A DNA stretch of 64,000 nucleotides from Zunongwangia mangrovi (GTDB taxonomy: Bacteria; Bacteroidota; Bacteroidia; Flavobacteriales; Flavobacteriaceae): contig NZ_FOKV01000007.1 of assembly GCF_900112105.1 (NCBI RefSeq), positions 1 to 64,000 on the forward strand, in the 5' to 3' direction. Both the position numbers and the translations under genes were made by a program. A model generated the notes under the pieces. The model made no database searches, was not told the origin of the DNA, and was given only the letters and a program-made list of their open reading frames with translations. Positions within the stretch are counted from its first letter, which is position 1. Each line of letters opens with the position of its first letter. Shown here piece by piece: positions 18,560-28,305 of the stretch.

Positions 18560-18614
18560 AACCTATTTTACCATCAAGATTATTCCTTAGTAAATTTATC
18601 TAAAACAAACTTTA

Positions 18615-20048
18615 ATGAAGGTGATGTGCAACAAATTACTCTTTTTGGTTTTTATAATCTTATTTTCTGCCAAAGAGTTAAACGCCCGCAATATAGAAGA
18701 TAAACCACGTGTCATTGTTACAACTGACGGCGAGGCTGATGATAGAGCTTCGATGGTAAGATTCCTTTTAACTGCAAATGAATTTGATATAGAAGGCATA
18801 ATAAATAGTAGTTCCCAATTTCATTGGGAAGGCGGGAAAGGTTGGAATGCATTTCATCCGGTTTCATGGATTGAAGAATACATTAATCTTTATGGAGAAG
18901 TCTATCAAAATCTCCTATTACATGATTCAGATTATCCCAGCCCGGAATTTCTCAAAAGCAAATGGAAGGTAGGTAATATCAAAGGAAATGGAGAGGATAA
19001 TATAAGAACTGAAGGTGCTGAATTAATCGCAAATGTATTGCTAGATAAAAGTGACTCCCGACCTGTTTGGATTCAGGCTTGGGGAGGAGTAAATACAATC
19101 TCTAGAGCGCTTAAAATAATCCAGGAAGAACATCCTGAAAGGATGAAGGAAGTTGCAGGTAAAATGCGTTTATTTTTGATATGGGAACAGGATGAAACCT
19201 ATCAAAATTACATTCGACCTAACTGGGAACATTATAATATTCCCATTATAATTTCAGATCAATTTGATAGTATGGCTTATATATGGCACAAAGTTTTACC
19301 TGAAGATATCCAGGTTTTTTTTAAAGCGGAATGGATGACGAAAAATATTATCAAGGGACACGGTGCATTATGTTCAGTTTACGAAAACAATCAGGGAGCT
19401 TTTAACGCAGAAGGCGATACTCCCTCTTTCCTTTATAATATCCCTAATGGGTTGCGAAGTATGGATTCACCTGGCTATGGTGGATGGGGTGGCAGATATA
19501 AAAAGATTCGTAATAATGTCTGGATGGATCCTCTTCCAGACTCAACTTATGCATATCCAAACGGACAACGAAGTATTCATAACAGTTGGTCTAAACAAAT
19601 GGAAAATGATACTTTAAGCAAAAAAGTGGCTATAAGAAGAAATTATTTTAAACCCATATGGCGTTGGTTAGATGATGTTCAAAATGAATTTGCGGCTCGT
19701 GCAGATTGGTGTGTGAAAGATTATTCTTCAGCCAATCATCATCCAGAGATCATATTGAAGAGAAAAATGCTAAATATTGAAGCCAGCCCTGGAGACCAAA
19801 TTACTTTGGATGCAGGAAAATCAATAGATCCTGATAATGATGATTTATTCTTCAGTTGGTGGCATTATAACGAAGCTGATTCTTACAACGGAAAAACCAT
19901 TCCGAAATCAGATTTAGCTCGAACTACAATTACTATTCCCTTAGACGCCAAATATGGAGATACAATTCATATGATCTGCGAAGTTTCCGATTCGGGTGAA
20001 CTGTCACTTAGCAGCTATAAACGGATTATTATTAGAATTAAGAAATAA
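18615..20048 (+). CDS. DUF1593 (Sde182-type) secreted nucleoside-hydrolase-like protein
   Basis: The 477-residue protein has a signal peptide (about 1-25). The N-terminal domain (about 30-330) starts 'RVIVTTDGEADDRASMVRFL', close to the DTDxGxDD calcium-site motif of nucleoside hydrolases, and continues with 'NSSSQFHWEGG' and 'VWIQAWGGVNTIS'. The C-terminal domain (about 385-477) is Ig/cadherin-like ('ITLDAGKSIDPDNDDLFFSW'). This is the layout of the cellulose-binding Sde182 family, which occurs in polysaccharide degraders, where a ribohydrolase-like attack on a sugar is suspected but not shown to my knowledge. The last 282 bp and the following 390 bp recur at 28817. In that region this copy reads 'GELSL' where the truncated copy keeps 'GEPPL'. 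Confidence 0.85.
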   Translation: MKVMCNKLLFLVFIILFSAKELNARNIEDKPRVIVTTDGEADDRASMVRFLLTANEFDIEGIINSSSQFHWEGGKGWNAFHPVSWIEEYINLYGEVYQNLLLHDSDYPSPEFLKSKWKVGNIKGNGEDNIRTEGAELIANVLLDKSDSRPVWIQAWGGVNTISRALKIIQEEHPERMKEVAGKMRLFLIWEQDETYQNYIRPNWEHYNIPIIISDQFDSMAYIWHKVLPEDIQVFFKAEWMTKNIIKGHGALCSVYENNQGAFNAEGDTPSFLYNIPNGLRSMDSPGYGGWGGRYKKIRNNVWMDPLPDSTYAYPNGQRSIHNSWSKQMENDTLSKKVAIRRNYFKPIWRWLDDVQNEFAARADWCVKDYSSANHHPEIILKRKMLNIEASPGDQITLDAGKSIDPDNDDLFFSWWHYNEADSYNGKTIPKSDLARTTITIPLDAKYGDTIHMICEVSDSGELSLSSYKRIIIRIKK

Positions 20049-20444
20049 AATATACTTTCTCTGTAGAGGAAGACAATCTACTAAATGATATTTTATTTTT
20101 TAGAACACTGTAGTTTATTTTATATTAAAAGATCTGATCTGAGATCATAGTATTCTTTTCTATAACCATTTTAGAGTAGATTGAAAATTTTGAACCAATA
20201 CATTCCGATTGGATTTCTACTTAACTATAGCATTAGCTATGGATTGTATTATATAATAATTCTGTTTATACCATCTACCGATCTCACCCGTATATTGCCT
20301 AATTTTTAGATTTCTTTAATTAATTTATGTTGGAATTTCCAGGAGATTATTCTTGCTTTTGCAAATTACATTAGATCGTGGAACATTTAAACCTGCTAAT
20401 TATTTGAATAATCAGAAATATCGTACCATTTATTGGTGAAAAAA
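19763..20444 (+). repeat. Long direct repeat, copy A (3' end of the DUF1593 gene plus downstream DNA)
   Basis: About 682 bp match 28817-29510 in the same orientation with scattered substitutions and small indels. The repeat starts at AAAAATGCTAAATATTGAAG and fades after ATTGGTGAAAAA. It covers the last 93 codons of the DUF1593 gene and roughly 395 bp of noncoding DNA. Since the similarity continues past the stop codon, this is a segmental copy and not domain convergence. Confidence 0.92.
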
Positions 20445-21125
20445 TCAACCAATAGGATTTTGAAGTTAGGTTACATTTCATAATTATTACCTCACATCAT
20501 TTAAGATTACTTAACCCATATTTTACTTGATTCGAGATTGAGATTTATAGATTTGTAATGTAGCCACAAAATTTCTAGGTCTGAATTAGCCTTTAGACGA
20601 GACAATGGGAATAAAAAAAGGGAGCATTAACAGCTCCTTTTTTTTTATAGGTGCTAGTCCCTGGATAATAGAATTCCTATACATCAACTATCAGACGGAT
20701 TTAATTACATATATCATTTTTTCCTCGAATTTTATGAGGTCAAATTTGAATAAATATATGATTGAAATTGAGTATTGTCTCAGAATACTAAAAAATTCTA
20801 ATTACCTAAAGTGGTGATTGCTACATTCCAAACTTTGCATAATGAAAACCATCAAGGGAAGAATAGACTTTTGTTTCGCGTTCGATGAAAATCATTATTA
20901 ATTATTTAGAATCTTATCAATCAGTTTTATTAATTAATTATTAGCGAAAACAAGTGGATTCAAATATAAATTCTAATAACCAAATGAGAGTATAATCTTA
21001 TGGTTTCATTTACTATGTTAAGGAAATTTAACCGATTTATTTTTTAATAACAATGACTTTAAAGATTGTTAATGAGTACTCCAATCCTATGTAATAAGTT
21101 TGAGGCTCACTTAAAAACGATTTCA
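20445..21125. other. AT-rich noncoding region before the second susC
   Basis: About 680 bp hold no convincing gene. A hairpin-T-run structure at 20613-20646 is listed separately. I see no inverted-repeat cluster like the one before the first susC, and no adjacent regulator gene, so control of the second SusC operon is unexplained by local genes. Confidence 0.6.
20613..20646. terminator. Hairpin with flanking A and T runs, terminator-like
   Basis: GGGAGC-attaaca-GCTCCT forms a 6-bp stem with one G-T pair and is extended by an A7/T8 pairing on each side. It is symmetrical and could work on either strand. There is no gene immediately upstream, so it may be a leftover from rearrangement or may block readthrough toward the second susC. 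Confidence 0.6.
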
Positions 21126-24100
21126 ATGAAGCATTTTTATTTATTATTAATTGTATTTATTAATCTTGTCTGGACAAGTTACGGTCAGCAGGAAATATCG
21201 GGAGTAGTTACCGATCCTGATGGTCTTCCCTTGGGAGGAGTAAATATAAGTGTTAAAAACAGTAATCAGATTGGAGCAGTTACTGATATTGATGGTGATT
21301 TTTTAATTAACGCGGTACAAAATGATACGCTTATATTTTCCTATATCGGTTTTAAAACCCAGGAAGTTGCAGTAGGAAACGAGAATAATTTTACAGTAAC
21401 TCTTCAGGTGAATACCGAATCATTAGACCAGGTTGTAGTAACTGCACTGGGAATTACAAAAGCAGAAAAGAAAATTGGTTATGCCACACAGGAAATAGAA
21501 ACCAATAATTTGGAGAATTTACCGGTGCCTAATGTCGCTAATTTGTTTTCTGGTAAAGTTGCGGGACTTCAGGTAAGTAGTCCTCCTGGGATGTTTCAAT
21601 CACCTTCATTCTCGTTACGGGGAAAGACACCTTTAATTGTAATTGACGGAATCCCGGTAGAAACTGATTTTTTTGATGTTCCTCAAAATAATATTGCAGC
21701 TATAAATGTTCTTAAAGGAACTGCTGCTTCTGCACTATATGGATCCAGAGGACGAAACGGGGCTATCCTGGTTACAACCAAGAGCGCTACGCAAGATGGG
21801 TTAAGCATAGAAATATCTCAAAATGTTATGGTTTCAGCAGGCTATGCTATTTTTCCGGAAACTCAGCATGAATATGGAAATGGCTCTAACGGGCAGTATG
21901 AATTCTGGGATGGTGCCGACGGCGGTATTGCCGATGGTGATATGATATGGGGACCAAAATTTGATGAAAATTTATTGATTCCGCAGTGGAACAGTCCGAT
22001 TGTAGATAGCCAAACCGGAAAAGTTATTCCATGGTATGGTAGCGTGACCGGTACGCAATATGATAACAGATCCAGGTATTCAAGACAGCCTTTACCATGG
22101 GTTAGACATGACAATTTAGACGATTTTTTAAGAACAAGTATAATTTCCAGTACTAATTTCACTGTAAGCCAAAAGAGTGAAAAAGGCTATTATCGGATTA
22201 ATGGAAATTTTTCGCATAATAGAGATCGCGTACCAAACTCTAGTTTATCACAAGGAGGACTAAGTTATAAGTCTTTAACGCAGCTATCTGATAAGATGAG
22301 TTTAACCAGTAAGCTTTCTTACAACAAAGTTTATTCTCCTAATTATCCAAATTATGGGTATAATCCTAGCGGACATATGTATACCCTTTTGATTTGGATG
22401 GGAGAAGATGTGAATGGGCAGGATCTTAAAAATCATCAATGGGTACCGGGAATGGAAGGATACCGGCAGGCAAACTGGAATTATGCATGGTATAACAATC
22501 CGTGGTTTGGAGCCAATCATTATCAAAAAGAATATAATTCAGATTTATTGAATGTCCAATTAAAATTAGCTTATGAATTTGATGAACACTTCAGGTTACA
22601 ATTAAGAGGATCTGGAGTGTTAAAATCAAATTTTGAAGATTTAGAAAGTCCAAAATCTTATTTTAATTATAGTGCGCCAAGAGAGGGATCTTATCAAACC
22701 TGGAATTCAAGAAGGTTAAATATCGATTATGATGTACTGGCTACTTATGATAATTCCATTTCAGAAGATTTTAAAATCGTAGTGAATGCCGGTGCATCAA
22801 CATTTTTTAGAAGGTACCAACAAGAATTTGCGGCAACCGATGGATTAACGGTACCGGGAGTTTATAATATGGGAAATTCTACCGGACCAGTAAGAGCTGA
22901 AAATAATTTATGGAAAAAAGCGATTAATAGTGTGTATGGTACTCTGGATTTAGAATTTTTAAACACCTATTTCATTACGATGTCTGCCAGAAATGACTGG
23001 TCTTCAACTTTACCTAAAGAGAACCGATCCTATTTTTACCCTTCATTATCGGGAAGTGCTTTAATAAGTAATATTTTTGAAATGCCAGAGGATATCGAAT
23101 ATGTAAAATTATTTAGTTCCTGGGCCAGGGTTTCCAGTGATCTGGATCCTTATCAACTTTCAGCTTATTATAATAGTTCAGGGAACTTTGCAAATGTTCA
23201 ACGTCTTGTATATCCTTCAGGAATTGTTAATCCAAATATCTCTCCAGAAACTTCAACCTCTTTTGAGATAGGTGTGAATACTTCGTTCTTAGATAATCGT
23301 TTTGCTTTTGATGCTACTTATTACAATACGGTAGATACCGATCAAATTATTAACCAGCCTATCTCTCTTGCTTCTGGATTCTCTTCCAGAAAAATTAACG
23401 GAAATGAATATACAACTAACGGACTGGAGCTTTCCTTAAGATTCAAACCCATGGTTAATGAGGGTCTTAAATGGTCGGCACTATTAAACTGGTCGAAAAA
23501 AGTAACCAAACTAACAAAAATTACCAGTGGAGAAGATAAGTTTGGAAACCTTTCTTTAAATGATCGTATCGATAGTTATTACGATCAGGAATGGATGAAA
23601 TCTCCAGAGGGAGAAGTTATTTTGAATGCTTCCACGGGCTTACCTACCAGAGACACGTACTTATCTTATTTAGGGCATTTTGATCCTGACTGGACTTTTG
23701 GTTTTGTAAATGATTTTAAATATAAAAACTGGAACTTAAATATAGCTATGGATGGCGTTTGGGGAGGTGTCTTGCGGTCTCAGGTTGTTGAAAAAATGTG
23801 GTGGGGAGGAAAACATCCTAAATCTGTTCAATATCGTGATGAAGAATATGCCGCAGGAGAAGCTATCTATGTGCCTAAGGGTGTAAATCTTGTGAGTGGT
23901 GAGTTGGTACGGGACGTAAGTGGTAATATTGTTTCAGATAATCGTGTTTTTGAAGAGCATACCGCTCCTATTAGCTGGCAAACCTGGTCGCAAAATTATC
24001 CATATCGTGCCAGAGTGACCGAGGATGAAAGTGAAACCTTTGCGAATGTTTTTGATCGTTCTTATTTAAAATTGAGAAGCATTAGCCTTAGCTATAATTT

Positions 24101-24281
24101 TACTGATCTTTTAAATAGTAAAACCATTAAAGATGCCAATGTGAGCTTTAATGGCTATAACCTATTTGTTTTAAAAAAGGGAGACTATTATACAGATCCC
24201 GACTATAAAACGAGTGACAATAATAATATTCAGGATCCTTCTTCTAGATATCTTGGTTTAGGAGTGAACTTTAAATTCTAA
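21126..24281 (+). CDS. SusC/RagA family TonB-linked outer membrane transporter (second pair)
   Basis: The 1051-residue protein has a signal peptide starting MKHFYLLLIVFINLVW. I use ATG 21126; an upstream TTG at 21066 would add 20 residues before the signal. The carboxypeptidase-regulatory-like domain ('ISGVVTDPDGLPLGGVNISV'), TonB plug ('LFSGKVAGLQVSSPPGMFQS', 'LIVIDGIPVETDFFDV', 'SALYGSRGRNGAILVTTK') and barrel (ending 'YLGLGVNFKF') are all present. It belongs to a different SusC branch from the one at 8970, with 'VVVTALGITKAEKKIGYATQ' before the plug. It heads an operon with a SusD_2-like gene and possibly the phospholipase C gene. Confidence 0.96.
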   Translation: MKHFYLLLIVFINLVWTSYGQQEISGVVTDPDGLPLGGVNISVKNSNQIGAVTDIDGDFLINAVQNDTLIFSYIGFKTQEVAVGNENNFTVTLQVNTESLDQVVVTALGITKAEKKIGYATQEIETNNLENLPVPNVANLFSGKVAGLQVSSPPGMFQSPSFSLRGKTPLIVIDGIPVETDFFDVPQNNIAAINVLKGTAASALYGSRGRNGAILVTTKSATQDGLSIEISQNVMVSAGYAIFPETQHEYGNGSNGQYEFWDGADGGIADGDMIWGPKFDENLLIPQWNSPIVDSQTGKVIPWYGSVTGTQYDNRSRYSRQPLPWVRHDNLDDFLRTSIISSTNFTVSQKSEKGYYRINGNFSHNRDRVPNSSLSQGGLSYKSLTQLSDKMSLTSKLSYNKVYSPNYPNYGYNPSGHMYTLLIWMGEDVNGQDLKNHQWVPGMEGYRQANWNYAWYNNPWFGANHYQKEYNSDLLNVQLKLAYEFDEHFRLQLRGSGVLKSNFEDLESPKSYFNYSAPREGSYQTWNSRRLNIDYDVLATYDNSISEDFKIVVNAGASTFFRRYQQEFAATDGLTVPGVYNMGNSTGPVRAENNLWKKAINSVYGTLDLEFLNTYFITMSARNDWSSTLPKENRSYFYPSLSGSALISNIFEMPEDIEYVKLFSSWARVSSDLDPYQLSAYYNSSGNFANVQRLVYPSGIVNPNISPETSTSFEIGVNTSFLDNRFAFDATYYNTVDTDQIINQPISLASGFSSRKINGNEYTTNGLELSLRFKPMVNEGLKWSALLNWSKKVTKLTKITSGEDKFGNLSLNDRIDSYYDQEWMKSPEGEVILNASTGLPTRDTYLSYLGHFDPDWTFGFVNDFKYKNWNLNIAMDGVWGGVLRSQVVEKMWWGGKHPKSVQYRDEEYAAGEAIYVPKGVNLVSGELVRDVSGNIVSDNRVFEEHTAPISWQTWSQNYPYRARVTEDESETFANVFDRSYLKLRSISLSYNFTDLLNSKTIKDANVSFNGYNLFVLKKGDYYTDPDYKTSDNNNIQDPSSRYLGLGVNFKF

Positions 24282-24304
24282 ACCTTAACTTAAAAATTAA
24301 TTTC

Positions 24305-25780
24305 ATGAAAAAATTAGTCATATATACCTTAATTATTCTTTTAGGTTTTATTACAAAAAGCTGTCAGGATTTAGATGAGCTTAATGAAAATCCTAACAAC
24401 GTAAGCCAAACTCATCCCCAGTTACTACTTACAGAAATTTCGGTTGAAGCTTTTCAGGTTACTGGTACCAGTCCGCTTTATGCTTCAAGAATGCTTATAC
24501 AAACGGGAGAAGAGAACGATTATCAATATTTTAAATGGGGGAATGGTAGCTTTGGAGAGTTTAACGATCTAAGACAGATTACCAAAATGATTGAAGAAGC
24601 TGAACGCATTGGTAGTCCTAATTATATCGCTATAGGTAAATTTTTTAGAGCTTACTATTTTTATCAATTAAGCCTTCGATTTGGGGATATTCCCTATTCT
24701 GAAGCTTTAAAGGGCGAATCTGAAGATGACTTTCAGCCTTCATATGATTCACAGGAGATCGTTTTTGAAGGAATCATTACTGAACTGGATGAAGCGGCAT
24801 CTATGATAGAGGAAGATGTGGCAATTGAAGGTGATATCATTTTTAATGGCGATGCCAGAAAGTGGCTAAAACTTATTAATGCTTACGAATTAAAACTATT
24901 AATAAGTCTTTCCAATAAAACTACTGCCGGATCAATAAATATCGTAAGCAAATTTCAAGAAGTTTATTCCCGTGGGATTATCATTAGTTCCTTAGAGGAT
25001 AATGCTCAATTAGTTTTTCAGGATCAGCAGGATAGTCGTTATACCGAATTTAATTCGAGTAGTTATGGATCAAGTATGTATATGTCAGCTACCTATATTG
25101 ATTTATTAAAGCAATTAAAAGACCCGCGTTTATTTATCGTAGCCGAACAAACTTCAAGTGCTGCATCGCAGGGATTAGATATCAATAATTTTGATTCCTA
25201 TAACGGAGGGAGTCCTTCGGAAAACTACTCGGTAATCAATGAAACCCTAGTTGCCAGTGGGAACATATCAAAAGTTAATGCGAGATATTATACCAATCCT
25301 ACGACCGAACCGCATAACATTTTAAGTTATTGGGAGGTCGAGTTCATACTTGCAGAAGCTTCGTTGAGAGGCTGGATAAATGATCAGCCAGCTGCACATT
25401 TTGAAAATGCTATTCGTGCAAATTTTGAGTTTTATAGATCGAATGCGAGCGCATACTCAGAATATTTAAGCGTAGAAGAAGTGGAAGAATACATCAGCCA
25501 GGCTGCTTTAGGTCTCGAGGGTACTGAGGAAGAACAACTGGAAAGCATAATCTCGCAGAAGTATATAGCGACCTTTTTACAGGCGGGGTGGTCACAGTAT
25601 TACGATTATCTTAGAACCGGTTATCCTGAATTTGATTATCCTACAGGACAAACACCACCGTACAGGTTTGTTTACCCGGTAGAAGAGTATAATAATAATA
25701 CGAAAAACCTCGAGGCCGCAATAAACGCTCAATTTGGGGGAAACGATGGGATTAGACAACTTCCATGGTGGCTTGATTAA
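24305..25780 (+). CDS. SusD-like (SusD_2 type) lipoprotein
   Basis: The 491-residue protein has a lipoprotein signal ending 'GFITKSCQDLDELNENPNN'; the 'LDELNxNPN' start is typical of the SusD_2 branch. Further features are 'YIAIGKFFRAYYFYQLSLRF', then 'GDIPYSEAL', and a C-terminal half with 'EVEFILAEASLRGW'. It lies 23 bp after its susC partner. The SusD_2 branch includes pairs not tied to starch-like glycans, so the substrate need not be a polysaccharide. The phospholipase gene downstream makes a phosphorus- or lipid-derived ligand thinkable, by context only. Confidence 0.93.
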   Translation: MKKLVIYTLIILLGFITKSCQDLDELNENPNNVSQTHPQLLLTEISVEAFQVTGTSPLYASRMLIQTGEENDYQYFKWGNGSFGEFNDLRQITKMIEEAERIGSPNYIAIGKFFRAYYFYQLSLRFGDIPYSEALKGESEDDFQPSYDSQEIVFEGIITELDEAASMIEEDVAIEGDIIFNGDARKWLKLINAYELKLLISLSNKTTAGSINIVSKFQEVYSRGIIISSLEDNAQLVFQDQQDSRYTEFNSSSYGSSMYMSATYIDLLKQLKDPRLFIVAEQTSSAASQGLDINNFDSYNGGSPSENYSVINETLVASGNISKVNARYYTNPTTEPHNILSYWEVEFILAEASLRGWINDQPAAHFENAIRANFEFYRSNASAYSEYLSVEEVEEYISQAALGLEGTEEEQLESIISQKYIATFLQAGWSQYYDYLRTGYPEFDYPTGQTPPYRFVYPVEEYNNNTKNLEAAINAQFGGNDGIRQLPWWLD

Positions 25781-25787
25781 TTTATAG

Positions 25788-25824
25788 AAATAGCAGCATA
25801 TGTTTTACAATGCTGCTATTTTAT
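25788..25824 (+). terminator. Terminator after the second susD
   Basis: AAATAGCAGCAT (25788-25799) and ATGCTGCTATTT (25810-25821) form a 12-bp perfect stem followed by a short T-rich stretch. It lies 8 bp after the susD stop. It should partly separate the phospholipase gene from the SusCD transcript. Confidence 0.75.
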
Positions 25825-25902
25825 AATTATAGGCCGAAATTAAACGTTATTCAAAAAATCAATTATCATTTTTTGCTACTTAGATCTCATAAAATATAAA
25901 TT

Positions 25903-28305
25903 ATGGAGTCAAGAAGATCATTTTTGAAAAAAGCTTCTTTATTAGCTGGATCCACAGCACTTTTTAATTCGATGCCACAATCGATAGCTCGGGCTTTAGC
26001 GATAAGTGCTGATCCCGGAACCACTTACTTAAATGCAGAAAACATCGTGTTTCTTATGCAGGAAAACAGATCTTTTGATCACTGTTTTGGGCGTTTGCGT
26101 GGTGTACGTGGATTTAATGACCCAAGGGCTATAGACACTCCTACTGGGTTACCAGTGTGGTATCAGCGTAATAATGCTGGTAAAACTGCAACGCCATTTC
26201 GTCTGGATATAAAAAATACCAAATCCACATGGATGGGATCACTTCCTCATGGTTGGGAAGATATGGTGGCTGCAAGAAATAATGGTAAGATGGATAAATG
26301 GCTTGAAGCCAAAAAATCAGGGAATCCCGATTATGCCAGAATGCCGTTAACGATGGGATATTACGACCGGGAAGATCTTCCCTTTTATTACTCTTTTGCA
26401 GATGCTTTTACGGTTTGTGACCAAAGCTTTTGTTCTACATTAACGGGTACCAGTCCCAATAGAAATTACTTCTGGGCGGGAACTGTTCGTGAAGATGCAC
26501 ATAATCCTTCTTCAAAAGCCCATGTAGATAATGGAATGATCGATTTTAAAAATGTGAGCTGGAAAACATATCCAGAACGCCTTGAAGAAGCCGGTATATC
26601 CTGGGGAGTATATCAAAACGAACTTAGTATTCCCACAGGTCTGTCTGGAGAAGAAGAGTTTTGGCTTGCTAACTTTACTGATAATGATTTAGAATTTATA
26701 AAACAATATAATGTTCGTTTTCATCCCCAGCACAGGGCATGGATGCAGTCAGAATTAGAAAAACTATTAAAAATTGAAAAGTCAGAAAAGCATTCAGAAA
26801 ATGAACAAAAAGAATTAACGGCTAAAATCGCTAATCTTAGTAAAGATCTTGAGGTGTATAGCGAAGTTAATTTTAATAAGCTAAGCGATCATCAAAAGGC
26901 AATCCATAATAAAGCCTTTATCACCAATAAAAATTATCTGGAATATCGAAAACTCGAACACTTGAAGTTTGAAGATAAGGAACTTAAAGTTCCAAAGGGA
27001 GACGTGCTTCATCAATTTCGAAATGATGTAGATAATGGGGAATTACCTATGGTATCCTGGTTGGTAGCCCCATGTGCTTTTTCAGATCATCCCGGTTCGC
27101 CATGGTATGGCGCCTGGTACGTATCTGAAGTATTGGATATTTTAACGAAAAATCCGGAGCAATGGAAAAAGACAATTTTTATCGTTACCTATGATGAAAA
27201 TGACGGTTATTTTGATCATGTACCTCCCTTTATAGCGCCTAAACCGGGAAATGGTGCGAGTAACAATATCCCTACAGAAGAAGAGTTTGTAGACGGAAAA
27301 CATAATTTAGGTTTAGGTTATCGGGTACCTATGATAGTTGCCTCACCATGGAGTAGGGGAGGGTATGTAAACAGTGAAGTTTTTGATCATACTTCCTCGT
27401 TACAGTTCCTGGAACATTTTATAGAAAAGAAAACAGGTAAAAAAGTTATTGAAGAGAATATTGGGGATTGGAGACGGGCTATTTGTGGTAACCTTACTTC
27501 GGTATTCAGGGATGCTGATAGCTCAGTACCAAAAGAAATGACGGTAAAAAGGGACGCCTATATCCAACAAATTTATGATGCGAAAGAAAAGAAATTGCCT
27601 TCGGATTATAAAATGTTAAGTGATACCGATTTGAGGGATTTAAGAAATAAAGATCAACTTAATAAATTATTGCCGGCGCAGGAGCCGGGTACCAAACCTG
27701 CTTGTGCTTTACCTTATAATTTGTCATTAGATTGCGGGTATATGGCATCAAAAGATAAGTTGGAACTTACCATGTCCAATGACAATATATTCTCTAAATC
27801 TAAAAAAGTAGCAGCACCGTTTCAGGTATATGATATGATTTCTTTACTTCAGGATGCAAAAAAGTCCTGTTATGATTTTACTGTAAGTGAAGGTGAACAT
27901 ATAAAATATGATTTTCCTTTCCATTCCGATGAATTCTTTATCAAAGCTTATGCTTCAAATGGTTTTTATAGGGAATTCCGAGGACATAAAAATCAGCTTG
28001 CAGCCACTACTATAACATTAAAAATAAGAGGTGATGAAGAAGGGGTGTGGGCAATTTTTAAAATAGTTACTAAGCAAAGGATTAATGTTGCCATCACAGA
28101 CAAGTCATATAATAGAAAACTTGTAAGTTTAGTTTTAGAAAAAGGAACTCATCAACAGGTTTTAGATGTAAAAGACTCATTTGGATGGTACGATTATAGT
28201 ATTTTTGTAAATGAATTTGATGATTTTGAACAGCGTTTTGCTGGTCATGTTGAAAATGGTAAAACTAGTATTACCGATCCATTTATGGGAAACATGATAA
28301 GTTGA
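25903..28305 (+). CDS. Phosphocholine-specific phospholipase C, Tat-exported
   Basis: The 800-residue protein begins with a twin-arginine signal, 'SRRSFLKKASLLAGSTAL'. The catalytic domain (about 45-500) carries the phosphoesterase start 'NIVFLMQENRSFDHCFG' with Glu54/Asn55, then 'CSTLTGTSPNRNYFW', 'DEND-GYFDHVPPF' and a late 'FDHTSSLQFLEHF'. Two C-terminal beta domains (about 610-700 and 715-795) match the bacterial phospholipase C tail. Such enzymes split phosphatidylcholine or sphingomyelin into phosphocholine and a lipid, and are often phosphate-regulated. An insert at about 285-350 is rich in Lys and Glu and looks helical. It sits downstream of a SusCD pair, with a terminator between. 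Confidence 0.92.
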   Translation: MESRRSFLKKASLLAGSTALFNSMPQSIARALAISADPGTTYLNAENIVFLMQENRSFDHCFGRLRGVRGFNDPRAIDTPTGLPVWYQRNNAGKTATPFRLDIKNTKSTWMGSLPHGWEDMVAARNNGKMDKWLEAKKSGNPDYARMPLTMGYYDREDLPFYYSFADAFTVCDQSFCSTLTGTSPNRNYFWAGTVREDAHNPSSKAHVDNGMIDFKNVSWKTYPERLEEAGISWGVYQNELSIPTGLSGEEEFWLANFTDNDLEFIKQYNVRFHPQHRAWMQSELEKLLKIEKSEKHSENEQKELTAKIANLSKDLEVYSEVNFNKLSDHQKAIHNKAFITNKNYLEYRKLEHLKFEDKELKVPKGDVLHQFRNDVDNGELPMVSWLVAPCAFSDHPGSPWYGAWYVSEVLDILTKNPEQWKKTIFIVTYDENDGYFDHVPPFIAPKPGNGASNNIPTEEEFVDGKHNLGLGYRVPMIVASPWSRGGYVNSEVFDHTSSLQFLEHFIEKKTGKKVIEENIGDWRRAICGNLTSVFRDADSSVPKEMTVKRDAYIQQIYDAKEKKLPSDYKMLSDTDLRDLRNKDQLNKLLPAQEPGTKPACALPYNLSLDCGYMASKDKLELTMSNDNIFSKSKKVAAPFQVYDMISLLQDAKKSCYDFTVSEGEHIKYDFPFHSDEFFIKAYASNGFYREFRGHKNQLAATTITLKIRGDEEGVWAIFKIVTKQRINVAITDKSYNRKLVSLVLEKGTHQQVLDVKDSFGWYDYSIFVNEFDDFEQRFAGHVENGKTSITDPFMGNMIS

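Noticed and set aside
20605-20817. A 70-codon open frame on the plus strand
   Set aside because: It runs through the hairpin at 20613-20646, has skewed composition (runs of Phe, Asn and Ile) and shows no family features, so it is probably chance in AT-rich DNA.
21066-21125. A TTG start 20 codons upstream in the second susC
   Set aside because: The signal peptide begins at ATG 21126, and the extension has no family support.
8970-24281. The two SusC genes considered as a recent duplication
   Set aside because: They share only family-level motifs, differ in the plug and pre-plug regions, and their SusD partners belong to different branches, so they are not recent copies of each other.
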